Shown: positions 25,788 through 35,373 of the stretch, in pieces
Numbering within the stretch: the first letter of the stretch is position 1
How the letters are laid out: each line of letters begins with the position of its first letter
From: Companilactobacillus formosensis
GTDB lineage: Bacteria; Bacillota; Bacilli; Lactobacillales; Lactobacillaceae
Direction: 5' to 3'
Length of the DNA: 64,000 nucleotides
Assembly: GCF_005405305.1 (NCBI RefSeq)
Contig: NZ_BJDU01000005.1
Span: 174,540-238,539 of the forward strand
Notes under the pieces: generated by a model
What the model saw: the letters and a program-made list of their open reading frames with translations, nothing else
Database searches by the model: none
Told to the model about the DNA's origin: nothing
Translations under genes and position numbers: made by a program

Positions 25788-27063
25788 CTTTTGAAATTTT
25801 TGGCAACATAGCAAATATTACTAATCCTATTAAGAATAAGACACTCAAGGAAGCAGCACCGATAGTCGATTTACCAGTCATTTGCGTTACGATTGCTACA
25901 ATAAATGGTCCCATAACTGCTGAAAATTTACCCAAAATATTCAAGAACCCATAAAATTCACTACCTGATTCCTTAGGAATTATTTGTCCAAAGTAAGATC
26001 TACTCAAAGCTTGTAATCCCCCTTGACTAGTTCCAACTAAAATTGCCAGTACCCAGAAGTCAAAACTAGTTTTCAAACGTAAGGCATACAAACAGATCAA
26101 CAAGTAAACTCCAATTCCTAATAAAATTCCTTTACGCGTTGAGGTTTTATCTGCTAACCAACCAAACATGATTGAAAATGGTACAGCAATCAATTGTACG
26201 ACTAGCATAACAATCATCAATTCTGTCGTCTTAATCCCAATATCTAAACCAATTGCCGTCGCCATTGTAAAAATCGTATCAACACCATCAATATAGAAGA
26301 AATAAGCTACTAAGAACCAAGCAACCTTCTTATACTGGCGAATATGCTTAATAGTTTCAAACACTCGTTTAAAACTTCCCGAAACTGGTGATTTGGTTGA
26401 CGTTACTGAATATTTTTGAGTTACATTTCTTTGAAGTGGCAAGTAAAAAATCAGCCACCAACTAGCCGCAATAATAAAACTCATTTTAGCTATGCCAGTT
26501 CCATCTAACATCCCAAAGCCACTCGTCAACTGCAATATTAAGAATAAAACAAAGGCTAAAACGCCGCCTAAATATCCAAATGCATAACCATACGTCGATA
26601 TTTTATTCATCTGCAGATCATCAGCTACGTCAGTCAAAAAGCTATCGTAAAATAAATTACTGACTGAATAGCCAATCGCCGAAAAAATATAAATCGTCAA
26701 TAACATCTGCCACTGACTTGCTGGTACAAATGCTAAACCAACTGTCATCACAATTCCTAACCAACAAAACATGCCCAATAGTCGTTTTTTAAAATTAGGA
26801 TAATCTGCCAATGCTCCTAAAAACGGTGCCAATAATGAGACTAACAACGTACTAAAACTGTTAGCATATCCCCAATATGCTGTCGAGCTAGCATTGGAAA
26901 TCCCAGAACCTGTTGCAACTGATTTGAAGTAGACTGGCAAAACTGCCGTCGTGACAATAATTCCATAAGCAGAATTGGCCCAGTCATACATGATCCAACT
27001 CCACTGTTCTTTATTAATACCCAGTTTAATTTTATTATTCTTTAAAGAAATCATAATCCCCAT
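25783..27063 (-). CDS. UMF1-type MFS transporter (Atg22-like)
   Basis: A 426-residue 12-helix permease. IMYDWANSAYGIIVTTAVLPVYFK at the N-terminus is the hallmark of the UMF1/Atg22 branch, and SVSNLFYDSFLTDVADD and QGGLQALSRSYFGQIIPKESGSEFYGF are later family blocks. In yeast Atg22 exports amino acids from the vacuole; bacterial substrates are unknown. The alternative start is ATG 27054 (three codons in); GGGGATT lies too close to it, so the longer form is kept with moderate certainty. Confidence 0.85.
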   Translation of the reverse strand: MGIMISLKNNKIKLGINKEQWSWIMYDWANSAYGIIVTTAVLPVYFKSVATGSGISNASSTAYWGYANSFSTLLVSLLAPFLGALADYPNFKKRLLGMFCWLGIVMTVGLAFVPASQWQMLLTIYIFSAIGYSVSNLFYDSFLTDVADDLQMNKISTYGYAFGYLGGVLAFVLFLILQLTSGFGMLDGTGIAKMSFIIAASWWLIFYLPLQRNVTQKYSVTSTKSPVSGSFKRVFETIKHIRQYKKVAWFLVAYFFYIDGVDTIFTMATAIGLDIGIKTTELMIVMLVVQLIAVPFSIMFGWLADKTSTRKGILLGIGVYLLICLYALRLKTSFDFWVLAILVGTSQGGLQALSRSYFGQIIPKESGSEFYGFLNILGKFSAVMGPFIVAIVTQMTGKSTIGAASLSVLFLIGLVIFAMLPKISKE

Positions 27064-27270
27064 CCGTTCTTTAAATTCATCGAAATTGTAGCATTGACAA
27101 CTCGATTACCGATATAAAAAAAATCAATTAATTTTCATTGTTTTCATCCCTACAAACACTGATTTAATAGTATTCATTAGTAATTAACAAAAAAATAAAT
27201 ATCGGTTGTATTATTATAGACTGAAAAAACTGAGAATTAATATAGCCAAAATCGAATAAAAAATCATAAA

Positions 27271-27316
27271 AAAAATGATGTAACTCAGATTTTACTCTGA
27301 ACTACATCATTTTTAT
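27271..27316 (-). terminator. Terminator of adhE
   Basis: AAAATGATGTA pairs with TACATCATTTTT, with an inner CTCAGA/TCTGA stem. It begins 11 bases beyond the adhE stop. Confidence 0.85.
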
Positions 27317-27326
27317 TAAATGAAGT

Positions 27327-29945
27327 TTATTTTTCGATTCCTTTTCCGACATAAACATCTTCAAGAATTTGTTTCAATTCTGAAATCAATGGTTCCTTAG
27401 GGTTAGTGAATGAGAATTGATCGCCAAAGGTTGCTTCAGCTAAGTCGTCCAACTTACTATCAAAGTCTTTCTTATCGATAAAGTTGTCCTTCAAGCTTAA
27501 CTTAATACCAACAGCATGAGCAAGATCAACAATCTTCTTCACTAAGGCATCCTTCAAAGCACGTTCATCTTTACCAGTTAAACCAACATAACTAGCCATA
27601 GCAGCATAATCTGAATCAGCTCTGAAGCTTTCATATGCAGGCCACATTGTCATCTTAGTTGGTTGCTCGAAGTTATAGTTGATAACTTGTGGCAAAGCGA
27701 TGATTGAAGCTAATCCATGTCTGATACCATAAACGTTAGTCAAGACATCAGTGATTGAGTGTGCCACGCCAGCAAAGGCATTACCATATGATAATCCAGC
27801 TAGAGTTGATGCATTGTGCATTTCTGCTTGAGCATCCTTGTCACCTGCAACAGCCTTCTCTAAGTTATCAAAGACTAATTTAATAGCTTGTAGTGCATAT
27901 GGTCTTGTGTAATCTGAAGCCATATTAGCAACGTATGATTCAACCGCGTTAGTCAAAACATCCATACCAGATTCAGCCATGATGTCTTTTGGCATTGTTT
28001 CAACAAATTGTGAATCAATGATAGCAACATCAGGTGTCAATGCATAATCAGCGATTGGGTACTTAGTACCGGTCTTAGTATCGATGATTGAACTAAATGG
28101 TGTAACTTGGTCTCCTCCGCCAAATGTTGTAGGAATAGCAACAAATTGTGCTTTTTCTGGCTTAGGGAACTTGTAAGTACGTTTTCTAATATCGATGAAG
28201 CCTTGTTTTGCACCGAACAAGTCAACATCTGGATGTTCGTAGAATAACCACATGTCTTTGGCAGTTTCCATAGTTGTGCCGCCACCTAAGGCAATGATTG
28301 TATCTGGTTTGAAGAGGTTCATTTGTGTAACACCACGTTTAACAACATCAGTAGTTACAATATTGTCAACGTCTGAGAACATTGAATATTCAACATTGAC
28401 CTTGCTACGTTTCAATTCATCAGTAATCGTGTCAACGAATCCTAATTGAACCATGACAGGATCACAAACGATGAAGGCTCTCTTCATTCCTTCAAGATCC
28501 TCTAAGTAACGAACTGAAGTCTTTTCATAGTAAACTCTTGGTTGTTTAATCCATTGCATGTTATTTCTCCGTTTAGCGATTGTCTTAATATTAAGCAAAT
28601 CAAATGAAGATACGTTGTGAGAAATAGAATTCTTACCCCATGAACCAGTACCAAGTGTAAGTGATGGAATCATTTCGTTATAAAGATTACCAATACCACC
28701 GATAGCAGCAGGAGTATTAACTAGTACACGACTAGCTTTCATCTTGATACCAAATTCAGTAGCCAAATCTTCATCCATTGTGTGGATACCAACTGTGTGA
28801 CCTAAACCACCAAAGTGTAGCAACTCGTCAGCTTTTTCAAATCCTTCTTTGTGACCAGCAACTTTAAAGACTGATAGTACTGGTGAAAGTTTTTCAGCTG
28901 AAAGTGGTTCGTCTGGTCCAACCTTGCTTAATTCAACACCTAAAGCTTTAGTATCAGCAGGAACCTTGATACCAGCAAGTTTAGCAATGTTCAAAGCAGA
29001 TTGACCGGCGATAGGACCTTTAACTCCACCTTCTGGTCTAAACATAGCGTCAGCTAACTTCTTGTAGTCAGCTTTCTTGATGAAGAAGACCTTGTTCTTT
29101 TCAAACAATGACTTAACTTCGTCGTAAATATCAGCATCAATAATGGCACTATTTTCAGCGGCACAAACCATACCATTATCAAAAGTCTTAGAAATCATAA
29201 TATCGTTAACAGCACGTTTGATGTTAGCAGTCTTTTCAATGTAAGCAGGACCATTACCAGGACCAACACCCAAAGCAGGTTTACCAGTTGAGTAAGCAGC
29301 TTTGACCATTCCAGGACCACCAGTAGCAAGAACTGAGGCAACTCCGTCGTTGTTCATCAAATATGAAGTAGCTTCAATACTTGGTTTTTCAATCCATTGG
29401 ATAACATCTTTAGGAGCACCTGCATCAACAGCAGCCTTCAACATAACTTTGGCAGCAGCGACTGAACATTTTTGAGCTTGAGGATGGAATCCAAAAATAA
29501 TTGGGTTACGTGTCTTCAAGGCAATCAATGATTTGAACATTGCTGTAGAAGTTGGGTTAGTAACTGGAGTAACACCGGCCAAAACACCAAGTGGTTCAGC
29601 AACTTTGATCAAACGATGTTCTTTATCATTTTCAATAATACCAACGGTCTTATCACGTTTGATTGAGTGCCAAATTTCTTCGGTTGAATACATGTTCTTA
29701 ATTACTTTGTCTTCAACCAAGCCACGACCTGTTTCTTCGTAAGCCAATTTAGCTAATTTAAAACTAGCATTCAAACCAGCAATCGCCATTTGGTGAACAA
29801 TGTGATCAACTTGTTCTTGAGTAAAACTATCCATGATTTTCAAAGCCTTTTGAGCTTTAGCAACCATTTCATCAATAACTGGTTTTACTTCTTCTTTTTT
29901 GTCGGGTTTTGCAGCAGTATTTGTATCTTTGGAACCTTTCAACAT
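27327..29945 (-). CDS. adhE: Bifunctional acetaldehyde-CoA/alcohol dehydrogenase
   Basis: An 872-residue fusion of two enzymes. The N-terminal aldehyde dehydrogenase (about 1-450) has the nucleophile Cys261 in NGMVCAAENSA. The C-terminal iron alcohol dehydrogenase (about 470-870) has GGGTTMETAK for NADH and the His ligand block GVAHSITDVL and GIRHGLAS. It converts acetyl-CoA to ethanol in two NADH-consuming steps, and the protein polymerises into spirosomes. Length is normal. The first 18 residues are Lys/Asp-rich. Upstream lie a promoter, a cre-like box and a Rex-like inverted repeat. It is monocistronic with its own terminator. Confidence 0.96.
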   Translation of the reverse strand: MLKGSKDTNTAAKPDKKEEVKPVIDEMVAKAQKALKIMDSFTQEQVDHIVHQMAIAGLNASFKLAKLAYEETGRGLVEDKVIKNMYSTEEIWHSIKRDKTVGIIENDKEHRLIKVAEPLGVLAGVTPVTNPTSTAMFKSLIALKTRNPIIFGFHPQAQKCSVAAAKVMLKAAVDAGAPKDVIQWIEKPSIEATSYLMNNDGVASVLATGGPGMVKAAYSTGKPALGVGPGNGPAYIEKTANIKRAVNDIMISKTFDNGMVCAAENSAIIDADIYDEVKSLFEKNKVFFIKKADYKKLADAMFRPEGGVKGPIAGQSALNIAKLAGIKVPADTKALGVELSKVGPDEPLSAEKLSPVLSVFKVAGHKEGFEKADELLHFGGLGHTVGIHTMDEDLATEFGIKMKASRVLVNTPAAIGGIGNLYNEMIPSLTLGTGSWGKNSISHNVSSFDLLNIKTIAKRRNNMQWIKQPRVYYEKTSVRYLEDLEGMKRAFIVCDPVMVQLGFVDTITDELKRSKVNVEYSMFSDVDNIVTTDVVKRGVTQMNLFKPDTIIALGGGTTMETAKDMWLFYEHPDVDLFGAKQGFIDIRKRTYKFPKPEKAQFVAIPTTFGGGDQVTPFSSIIDTKTGTKYPIADYALTPDVAIIDSQFVETMPKDIMAESGMDVLTNAVESYVANMASDYTRPYALQAIKLVFDNLEKAVAGDKDAQAEMHNASTLAGLSYGNAFAGVAHSITDVLTNVYGIRHGLASIIALPQVINYNFEQPTKMTMWPAYESFRADSDYAAMASYVGLTGKDERALKDALVKKIVDLAHAVGIKLSLKDNFIDKKDFDSKLDDLAEATFGDQFSFTNPKEPLISELKQILEDVYVGKGIEK

Positions 29946-29995
29946 CTGATTACCTCCAAGAATAAAAACTATATTTGTTAACTAATTCACGTTTT

Positions 29996-30023
29996 ATCAT
30001 ATCACTGTGTTTTTTTTGTTCAA
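29996..30023 (-). promoter_or_regulatory. Putative adhE promoter
   Basis: On the minus strand TTGAAC (30018-30023) and TATGAT (29996-30001) are separated by 16 bp. Confidence 0.65.
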
Positions 30024-30184
30024 GCATTTTAATCGAAAAATACAATGTAAACGTATCCACGTTGATATATCAACACGTATCAAGCAATTGTTTGTTAGTC
30101 AATGAATTTCACATCTTTAAAATTATAATTTTTATTGTGAATATTTCTTCACAAAGTCCGTATTATGGGTCTTTTTTAATTCAC
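30024..30184. other. Upstream region of adhE with possible regulatory boxes
   Basis: No gene here. TGTAAACGTATCCA (30046-30059) matches a catabolite-responsive element at 12 of 14 positions. TTGTGAA (30135-30141) and TTCACAA (30148-30154) form a Rex-like inverted repeat, but with a 6-base spacer instead of 4. Neither is proven. The rest is AT-rich without structure. Confidence 0.4.
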
Positions 30185-30220
30185 AAAAAAGTAGATTGAA
30201 GTGATTTTCAACCTACTTTG
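30185..30220 (-). terminator. Terminator of oleate hydratase
   Basis: GTAGATTGAA pairs with TTCAACCTAC, with an outer CACAAA/TTTGTG extension and a T-run on the minus strand, about 105 bases after the gene's stop. Confidence 0.7.
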
Positions 30221-30324
30221 TGAAATATTTTGTTTTTAAATAGTTATGAACGTCGGACCTCTTCACGCTCTCTATCTAAATGGGTTACACAAGCCAATTC
30301 TCTCCGGTTTGTTCCACCCTCTCT

Positions 30325-32001
30325 CTATCTAAACATTGTCTTAGTAGCACGGGCCATTACTTTTGGATCTTTCTCGTAATGGTGCATTGGTGTCATTTCT
30401 GACAATGGGATATTTAACAATGTGTAAACAGCACGTTGTGCAGCACGGAATGAATATTGTTCTGTAAAGACCATATCAAATGGTTGTTCACAGAATTGAC
30501 TGATAAAGGCTAAGTTTCTACTGTGCTTTGGCACTACATCAGGACGATCCCCGACAGCTCTTTGATTAAACATTGCTGAAGCATATGGCAAGTGAACTGG
30601 GATAACGTTGACAATACTGTCCATAATTTCTTGAGTATGGTTCTTAATATTGTCCTTGCTTGGATCAGTTGCGGCTAAATTACCGAGCAATTCTTCAAGC
30701 ATTTCTTTACCAGTCATTTCCATAACAGGCTTTTGAACGTAATCACCATTTCTTCTTGGATACATGAAGTAACCCCAGAATGTTGATTCGTTAGGCTTTT
30801 GTGCCTTGAAATGTGGTTGGTGGTGAACAACGATTGACAATAGTGGTGTACTCTCAATCCAAGTATTCAAAGCATTTCCTGGTTCTTGTTGAGTAATACG
30901 TGAAATTTCGTTGACTAAGAAGTGGTTGTTAGTTGTGACTGTGAAACTTACCCACTCACTTTGTGAACGATCACCAAAGAATTTATCAGGATTACCTAGT
31001 GAATAGAATTTCTCGGCAGCCTTCTTCCAAAGCATGGCACTAGGTGCATAATCCATGTTCTCTTTGAATGGCGTATTGAAGTCACCAATTGCTGAACTAT
31101 CAGTGATTGAACCATTAGTATCAAAGACTAAATCATTTTCAGCAATATCAATATGACCTTCTTTGTTGTCATTGTCGACTTCTTCATACTTCAAGCCAGT
31201 TACAACAATATCGTCTTGCAAAGGCGTATCTTTGAATTCGAGGTCAGTAACTTTACGATTATTGATAAAGGTTACGCCACGGTCTTCCAAATACTTGCGC
31301 ATTGGCAAAATAATACTTTCAAATTGATTATAAGGACTTCTCGTAACACCTTCCAAAGTATTGATACGACTGAATTCTAGAATCATACGATTCATGTAGC
31401 GACGCAATTCAACCGCTGAACTAGCACGCTTGAAAGCAAATGTTGTTTGCCACATGTACCAGAAATTAGTTGTAAAGAAATGAGGACTGCTTGCAAACCA
31501 TTCAGCAATACTAATGTTGTTAAGTTTTTCTTCGTCTTTTTCAGGCATCAACATCAATTTCGACAATAAGTAACGATCTTTATTATCAAATTGCATATGT
31601 TTGTAATTATCTTTGCCAGGATTTACACGTGGTCCATTGTGATCAATCAAACGTCCCACATCATGTGTTGGATGGGCATGGTCAAAATTCAAAATATCAT
31701 CGGTAACAGTTTGTCCAGGATGATCTAGTGACGGTACTGAACGCAAAACGTCCCAAAGATTTTCGAAAGTTTCTTCGTTAAGCATTCTTCCGCCTTTTGC
31801 TAGGAATCCTTTGTTATTAGAAAGTGCTTGGTTACCATATTCATTTTCATAGTCTTTTACAGCGGCACCATCATTAGCACCGTGGTCTTCAAGTCCCATC
31901 ATAGTGATTTGATCACCATTGAATCCGCCATCACGAATCAAATAGATACCAGCGGCTAAATTACCAATACCAGTACCAATCATGTAGGCTTTTCTTGTCA
32001 T
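30325..32001 (-). CDS. ohyA: Oleate hydratase (fatty acid hydratase, MCRA family)
   Basis: A 558-residue FAD protein that hydrates cis-9 unsaturated fatty acids to 10-hydroxy acids. The dinucleotide fold is at residues 7-20 (MIGTGIGNLAAGIYL), followed by EDHGANDGAA and NNKGFLAKGGRMLNEETFENLWDVL, which are diagnostic of the family formerly called myosin-cross-reactive antigen. Later marks include PVHLPYASAMFNQR and QFCEQPFDMVFTEQYSFRAAQ. Short N-terminus and no signal peptide indicate a peripheral membrane or cytosolic enzyme. It is monocistronic. It detoxifies free unsaturated fatty acids in known lactobacilli. Confidence 0.95.
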   Translation of the reverse strand: MTRKAYMIGTGIGNLAAGIYLIRDGGFNGDQITMMGLEDHGANDGAAVKDYENEYGNQALSNNKGFLAKGGRMLNEETFENLWDVLRSVPSLDHPGQTVTDDILNFDHAHPTHDVGRLIDHNGPRVNPGKDNYKHMQFDNKDRYLLSKLMLMPEKDEEKLNNISIAEWFASSPHFFTTNFWYMWQTTFAFKRASSAVELRRYMNRMILEFSRINTLEGVTRSPYNQFESIILPMRKYLEDRGVTFINNRKVTDLEFKDTPLQDDIVVTGLKYEEVDNDNKEGHIDIAENDLVFDTNGSITDSSAIGDFNTPFKENMDYAPSAMLWKKAAEKFYSLGNPDKFFGDRSQSEWVSFTVTTNNHFLVNEISRITQQEPGNALNTWIESTPLLSIVVHHQPHFKAQKPNESTFWGYFMYPRRNGDYVQKPVMEMTGKEMLEELLGNLAATDPSKDNIKNHTQEIMDSIVNVIPVHLPYASAMFNQRAVGDRPDVVPKHSRNLAFISQFCEQPFDMVFTEQYSFRAAQRAVYTLLNIPLSEMTPMHHYEKDPKVMARATKTMFR

Positions 32002-32121
32002 AATAACTGACCTCCATTCAAATCTTACTGTTCATCTATACAACTCAAATATAGCAGTTTTCTTAGGAAAGTAAAGGCTTACATTTTGAATTTTGTATCA
32101 TTTTTCTTCTAATTTTTGGAA

Positions 32122-32164
32122 TAAAAAAAGGAATCAAAACTAGTTAAATTAGTTTTGATTCCTT
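32122..32164 (-). terminator. Terminator of the comG-ytxK-ackA operon
   Basis: AAGGAATCAAAACTA pairs with TAGTTTTGATTCCTT and is followed by T7 on the minus strand, just after the ackA stop. Confidence 0.92.
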
Positions 32165-32169
32165 GAATA

Positions 32170-33366
32170 TTAATCACTATATTTAGTTAGACGAATCACG
32201 TCACGAACAATCATTAGTTCCTCATCTGTGGGAACGACTAAAACTTTAACCGTTGAATCATCAGTACTGATCAAACGTGTTCCAGTTCCATTTTCGTTAC
32301 GCTTTTTATCAATTTTTACACCCATATAATTAAAACTATTGGCAATATCGGCTCTGATTTCGGCATTACCTGCACCAACACCAGCGGTAAAGATAATTAC
32401 ATCAGTACCTTTGAGCATAGCAATGTACGAACCAATATATTTGACGATGCGATTGATGAAAATCTTGATTGCTAAATCAGAACGGTCATTTTCCGCTCTA
32501 GTAGCCAATAAATCACGCATATCTGGTGAAACGCCAGAAATACCTAATAAACCTGACTTAGTATTCAAAATTTTAACCATTTCACTAGGGTCAGTAATCT
32601 TTAATTTTTGCATCAAATAAGCAACAAGTGAAGGATCAATATCCCCAGAACGTGTACTCATTGTGATACCAGCTAGTGGTGTAAAGCCCATTGAAGTATC
32701 GACTGACTTGCCGTCTTCGATTGCATCAATTGATGAACCACTACCCAAGTGACAAGAAATAATCTTCAAGTCATTCAAAGGTACATGCAAATAATCAGCT
32801 GCAGCTTGTGAGACATATCTATGGCTAGTACCGTGAGCTCCAAATTTACGAACACCATATTTTTCATAATATTCGTAAGGAATACTATACAAGTAATTAA
32901 CTGGATCCATTGTTTGATGGAATGAAGTATCAAAAACAGCTACTTGTGGTACATCCGGCAATATTCTTTCAAAAGCCTCAATACCAGCAGCTTGTCCAGG
33001 ATTATGCAATGGAGCAAACTCTGATAAGTTCTTGATTTGTTGAACTACTCTTGGAGTTACAACTGCAGAATCTTTAAAGATACTGCCACCAGCAACTACT
33101 CGATGACCGACACCAGTAATTTCAGAATAATCATCAATGATTTTTAAGTCGATCAATTTATCGAGCATTTTATTGACGGCAGTTGTGTGATCAGGGATAT
33201 CACCCATTTCACTAATCTTTTTACCACCAAATTCAACTTCAAAAACAGAATCAGAAAGGCCTAGACGATCAACCATTCCTTTTGCAACAACTTTTTCATC
33301 AGGTACTGTGTATAGTTTCCACTTCAGTGTAGAGCTACCAGAATTAACGGCCATGATTTTAGACAT
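32170..33366 (-). CDS. ackA: Acetate kinase
   Basis: A 398-residue ASKHA kinase: acetyl phosphate plus ADP to acetate plus ATP. NSGSSTLKWKLY (residues 7-18) is the N-terminal signature. GHRVVAGG, HLGSGSSIDAI and GDIDPSLVAYLMQK are conserved, and GVGAGNAEIR near the end is the phosphate block. Length is normal. It starts 10 bases after the methyltransferase stop and ends the long comG operon. Its substrate would come from pta at 55981. Another promoter may exist inside the operon, since ackA is needed constitutively (inference). Confidence 0.96.
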   Translation of the reverse strand: MSKIMAVNSGSSTLKWKLYTVPDEKVVAKGMVDRLGLSDSVFEVEFGGKKISEMGDIPDHTTAVNKMLDKLIDLKIIDDYSEITGVGHRVVAGGSIFKDSAVVTPRVVQQIKNLSEFAPLHNPGQAAGIEAFERILPDVPQVAVFDTSFHQTMDPVNYLYSIPYEYYEKYGVRKFGAHGTSHRYVSQAAADYLHVPLNDLKIISCHLGSGSSIDAIEDGKSVDTSMGFTPLAGITMSTRSGDIDPSLVAYLMQKLKITDPSEMVKILNTKSGLLGISGVSPDMRDLLATRAENDRSDLAIKIFINRIVKYIGSYIAMLKGTDVIIFTAGVGAGNAEIRADIANSFNYMGVKIDKKRNENGTGTRLISTDDSTVKVLVVPTDEELMIVRDVIRLTKYSD

Positions 33367-33376
33367 TTAATCTCAC

Positions 33377-34390
33377 CTAACCTTTAAAATTTTTAGCCCA
33401 GTCTTGTAACTGGTCTTTAAATCCTTCAAACAACTTGGGATTATTAGTGTCTGGAATTGTACCCATCAAAACATTTTCCACTTGTTTGGCATTATTACCA
33501 TGCTTTTGCAAAACGACCACTGCTTTTTGTGCTTCTTTAGAAGCAAACAAATTAGCAGGTAAGTCTAAGACAGCCTGCAAATAAACGCTTGAAACCATCC
33601 ATTCAGATAATTTCTTAGCTTGATCAGTTTGGAAAATTTGTGATGGGACGATAAAGATACCCAGTCCACCATCATTCAAATTATTCATTGTTTGTTCAAT
33701 CAACAGATGGTGAGCATAAGAATGGCCCGATTCAGCACTAGTCTGGAAGTTTCTGGCATTTTCATCAATTGGATAATAGCCAACTGGTAAATCCGCTACC
33801 GCCATATCAATATCTGTAATATCCCAATCTGCCACACTGTCTTGATGATAGGCATCCAAATTAAGATTCATTACTTCACTAAATGATTTGGCCAAGGCAA
33901 CAAGTGTGTCGTCATTGTCCAAAGCTGCAGCGTTGATATGAAATTTATCAGTCATATTCAATTGTTCGATAACTTCAATCAATAAGTTACCTGTTCCGAC
34001 CGTCGGATCAACTATGTTCACCGTTTTCTTATTTTGAACATTTAGTACCTCATAAGCAATAAGGCTCGCAATCAGGCCAATGGCATCTGGAGTCATTAAT
34101 TTATTGACTTCTGCCTTATCATCTTTTTGAGCTTTGATTATAGCAACCGTGATAGCTTGCTTTAATTGTAATGGCGTTAAGTTTAGTTGTTTTAATTCTT
34201 GATAAATTTCCTCTAACTTAGCAACTGTTTCTTGATCAGGAACTGAATTTTCAACATAAACTTTGCCATCGGAAATATTAGTTAAATTCTCGGCAAGCGT
34301 ATCAATATTATTTACTTTCAAAGACTCCTTCAATAAAGAATTGGCTTTGTTTAGCTTATCAAAATATGATTGCATATCTTTTTCTGACAT
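33377..34390 (-). CDS. ytxK: Class I SAM-dependent DNA methyltransferase-like protein (YtxK type)
   Basis: A 337-residue N6-adenine methyltransferase-like protein. Motif I is DPTVGTGNLL, and the catalytic motif is ADLPVGYYP, a variant of NPPY in which the first Asn is Asp. The C-terminal part (GGLGIFIVPSQIF, LPANLFASKEAQKAVVVLQK) is of HsdM/YtxK type. YtxK homologues lie between comG and ackA in Bacillus and lactobacilli, as here. The Asp in place of Asn raises doubt about DNA-adenine activity; function is unknown. SD AGAGG precedes the ATG. Confidence 0.85.
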   Translation of the reverse strand: MSEKDMQSYFDKLNKANSLLKESLKVNNIDTLAENLTNISDGKVYVENSVPDQETVAKLEEIYQELKQLNLTPLQLKQAITVAIIKAQKDDKAEVNKLMTPDAIGLIASLIAYEVLNVQNKKTVNIVDPTVGTGNLLIEVIEQLNMTDKFHINAAALDNDDTLVALAKSFSEVMNLNLDAYHQDSVADWDITDIDMAVADLPVGYYPIDENARNFQTSAESGHSYAHHLLIEQTMNNLNDGGLGIFIVPSQIFQTDQAKKLSEWMVSSVYLQAVLDLPANLFASKEAQKAVVVLQKHGNNAKQVENVLMGTIPDTNNPKLFEGFKDQLQDWAKNFKG

Positions 34391-34441
34391 AGTTAACCTC
34401 TTTGCTTCATAATAAAATTTTAACGTTGGAATCGATTTTAT

Positions 34442-34663
34442 TCAAGGATTCCTAAATTCACGATAGTCTATTTTATTACTTTTATTAAAATTCTTGTTAA
34501 TTTGTTGCTTGTACATTTCGTCCAATTTCTGGTAATCGTTGATTTCTTCAGCTAAATAAGAGCTGCTGTAACCAATCACCATAATTGCGACCATTAATAC
34601 TAATATACTATTTAACAGGACAGTTGCGCTATGTTTTTGATTTTTTTGCAACCAATTAATCAT
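34442..34663 (-). CDS. comGG: Competence minor pseudopilin ComGG-like
   Basis: A 73-residue single-pass protein. A short basic N-terminus (NWLQKNQKHSA) precedes the hydrophobic helix TVLLNSILVLMVAIMVIGYSS, then a charged tail. It occupies the ComGG position and overlaps comGF by 8 bases. It is short compared with Bacillus ComGG (about 120 residues) but typical for lactobacilli, where this gene is poorly conserved. It should complete the pilus-tip complex. Confidence 0.7.
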   Translation of the reverse strand: MINWLQKNQKHSATVLLNSILVLMVAIMVIGYSSSYLAEEINDYQKLDEMYKQQINKNFNKSNKIDYREFRNP

Positions 34664-35105
34664 TATAAACTAAACACATCATCGATTTTTGCTGAGCTTT
34701 ATTCTCTGTTGTAATAATAACTAAATTTCCATTTTTTTCAATATTAATTTTTCTCAAATTCGTCATAATTGGCTCATGTCCTCCGCTCGATACCGTCGTT
34801 GCGTGCAACATTAATTTATCTCCTGCCCAGTATTTCTCAATAACTCGCTTACTTTGTTCATCGTTTGATGAATAGACTATTCGTTGATTTTTTAAATTAA
34901 TAATTTTACTATTTTGCAAAACCTTTTGCATCTTTTCTTGAGTAATATGCCATCTAACTTGTTCCTGAAAATCTGTCTGTTGAATGATTTTTAAAATTTG
35001 TAGGCTTTGTTGCAAGACCCCTAAAGTCAAGATTGTGACCATTAAAGCGATGATTGTCTCATATAAAGTAAATCCTCTACGTATTCGGTTTGATTTGATA
35101 AACAT
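34656..35105 (-). CDS. comGF: Competence minor pseudopilin ComGF
   Basis: A 149-residue pseudopilin with prepilin motif RRGFTLYETIIALMVTILTL (residues 9-28) cleaved after Gly11 by a ComC-type peptidase. The distal half is beta-rich with conserved ComGF features (VRWHITQEKMQKVL, IRYS-like IVYSS, WAGDKLMLHA). It overlaps both comGE (29 bases) and comGG (8 bases), so translation is coupled. Confidence 0.82.
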   Translation of the reverse strand: MFIKSNRIRRGFTLYETIIALMVTILTLGVLQQSLQILKIIQQTDFQEQVRWHITQEKMQKVLQNSKIINLKNQRIVYSSNDEQSKRVIEKYWAGDKLMLHATTVSSGGHEPIMTNLRKINIEKNGNLVIITTENKAQQKSMMCLVYND

Positions 35106-35373
35106 TCTTATTGACCGTTACCTGGTATTCGTTATTATTGGTTTCAAAAAAATATTTTTTATCTTTGATGATCAAAGGATTGGGGACAATGTGACTTTGT
35201 AAATTCAATAAAACGATTTTATGTGCATTGACTCTTTCTTCCCAATGATTAATCACTTTGAACTCTTCATTGACGCAATATGTCAGGGTAAAAATTATCA
35301 AAACTGAAACCGACAATGCCACTAACGATTCCGCCAAAACAAAACCTTCATGATTCTGTTTCAATAATTTCAC
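35077..35373 (-). CDS. comGE: Competence minor pseudopilin ComGE-like
   Basis: A 98-residue pseudopilin with HEGFVLAESLVALSVSVLIIF (residues 8-28), a prepilin motif in which the usual TL is VL. It overlaps comGD by 26 bases and comGF by 29. The globular domain is short. The name follows position, as ComGE is weakly conserved. Confidence 0.75.
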   Translation of the reverse strand: MKLLKQNHEGFVLAESLVALSVSVLIIFTLTYCVNEEFKVINHWEERVNAHKIVLLNLQSHIVPNPLIIKDKKYFFETNNNEYQVTVNKNVYQIKPNT

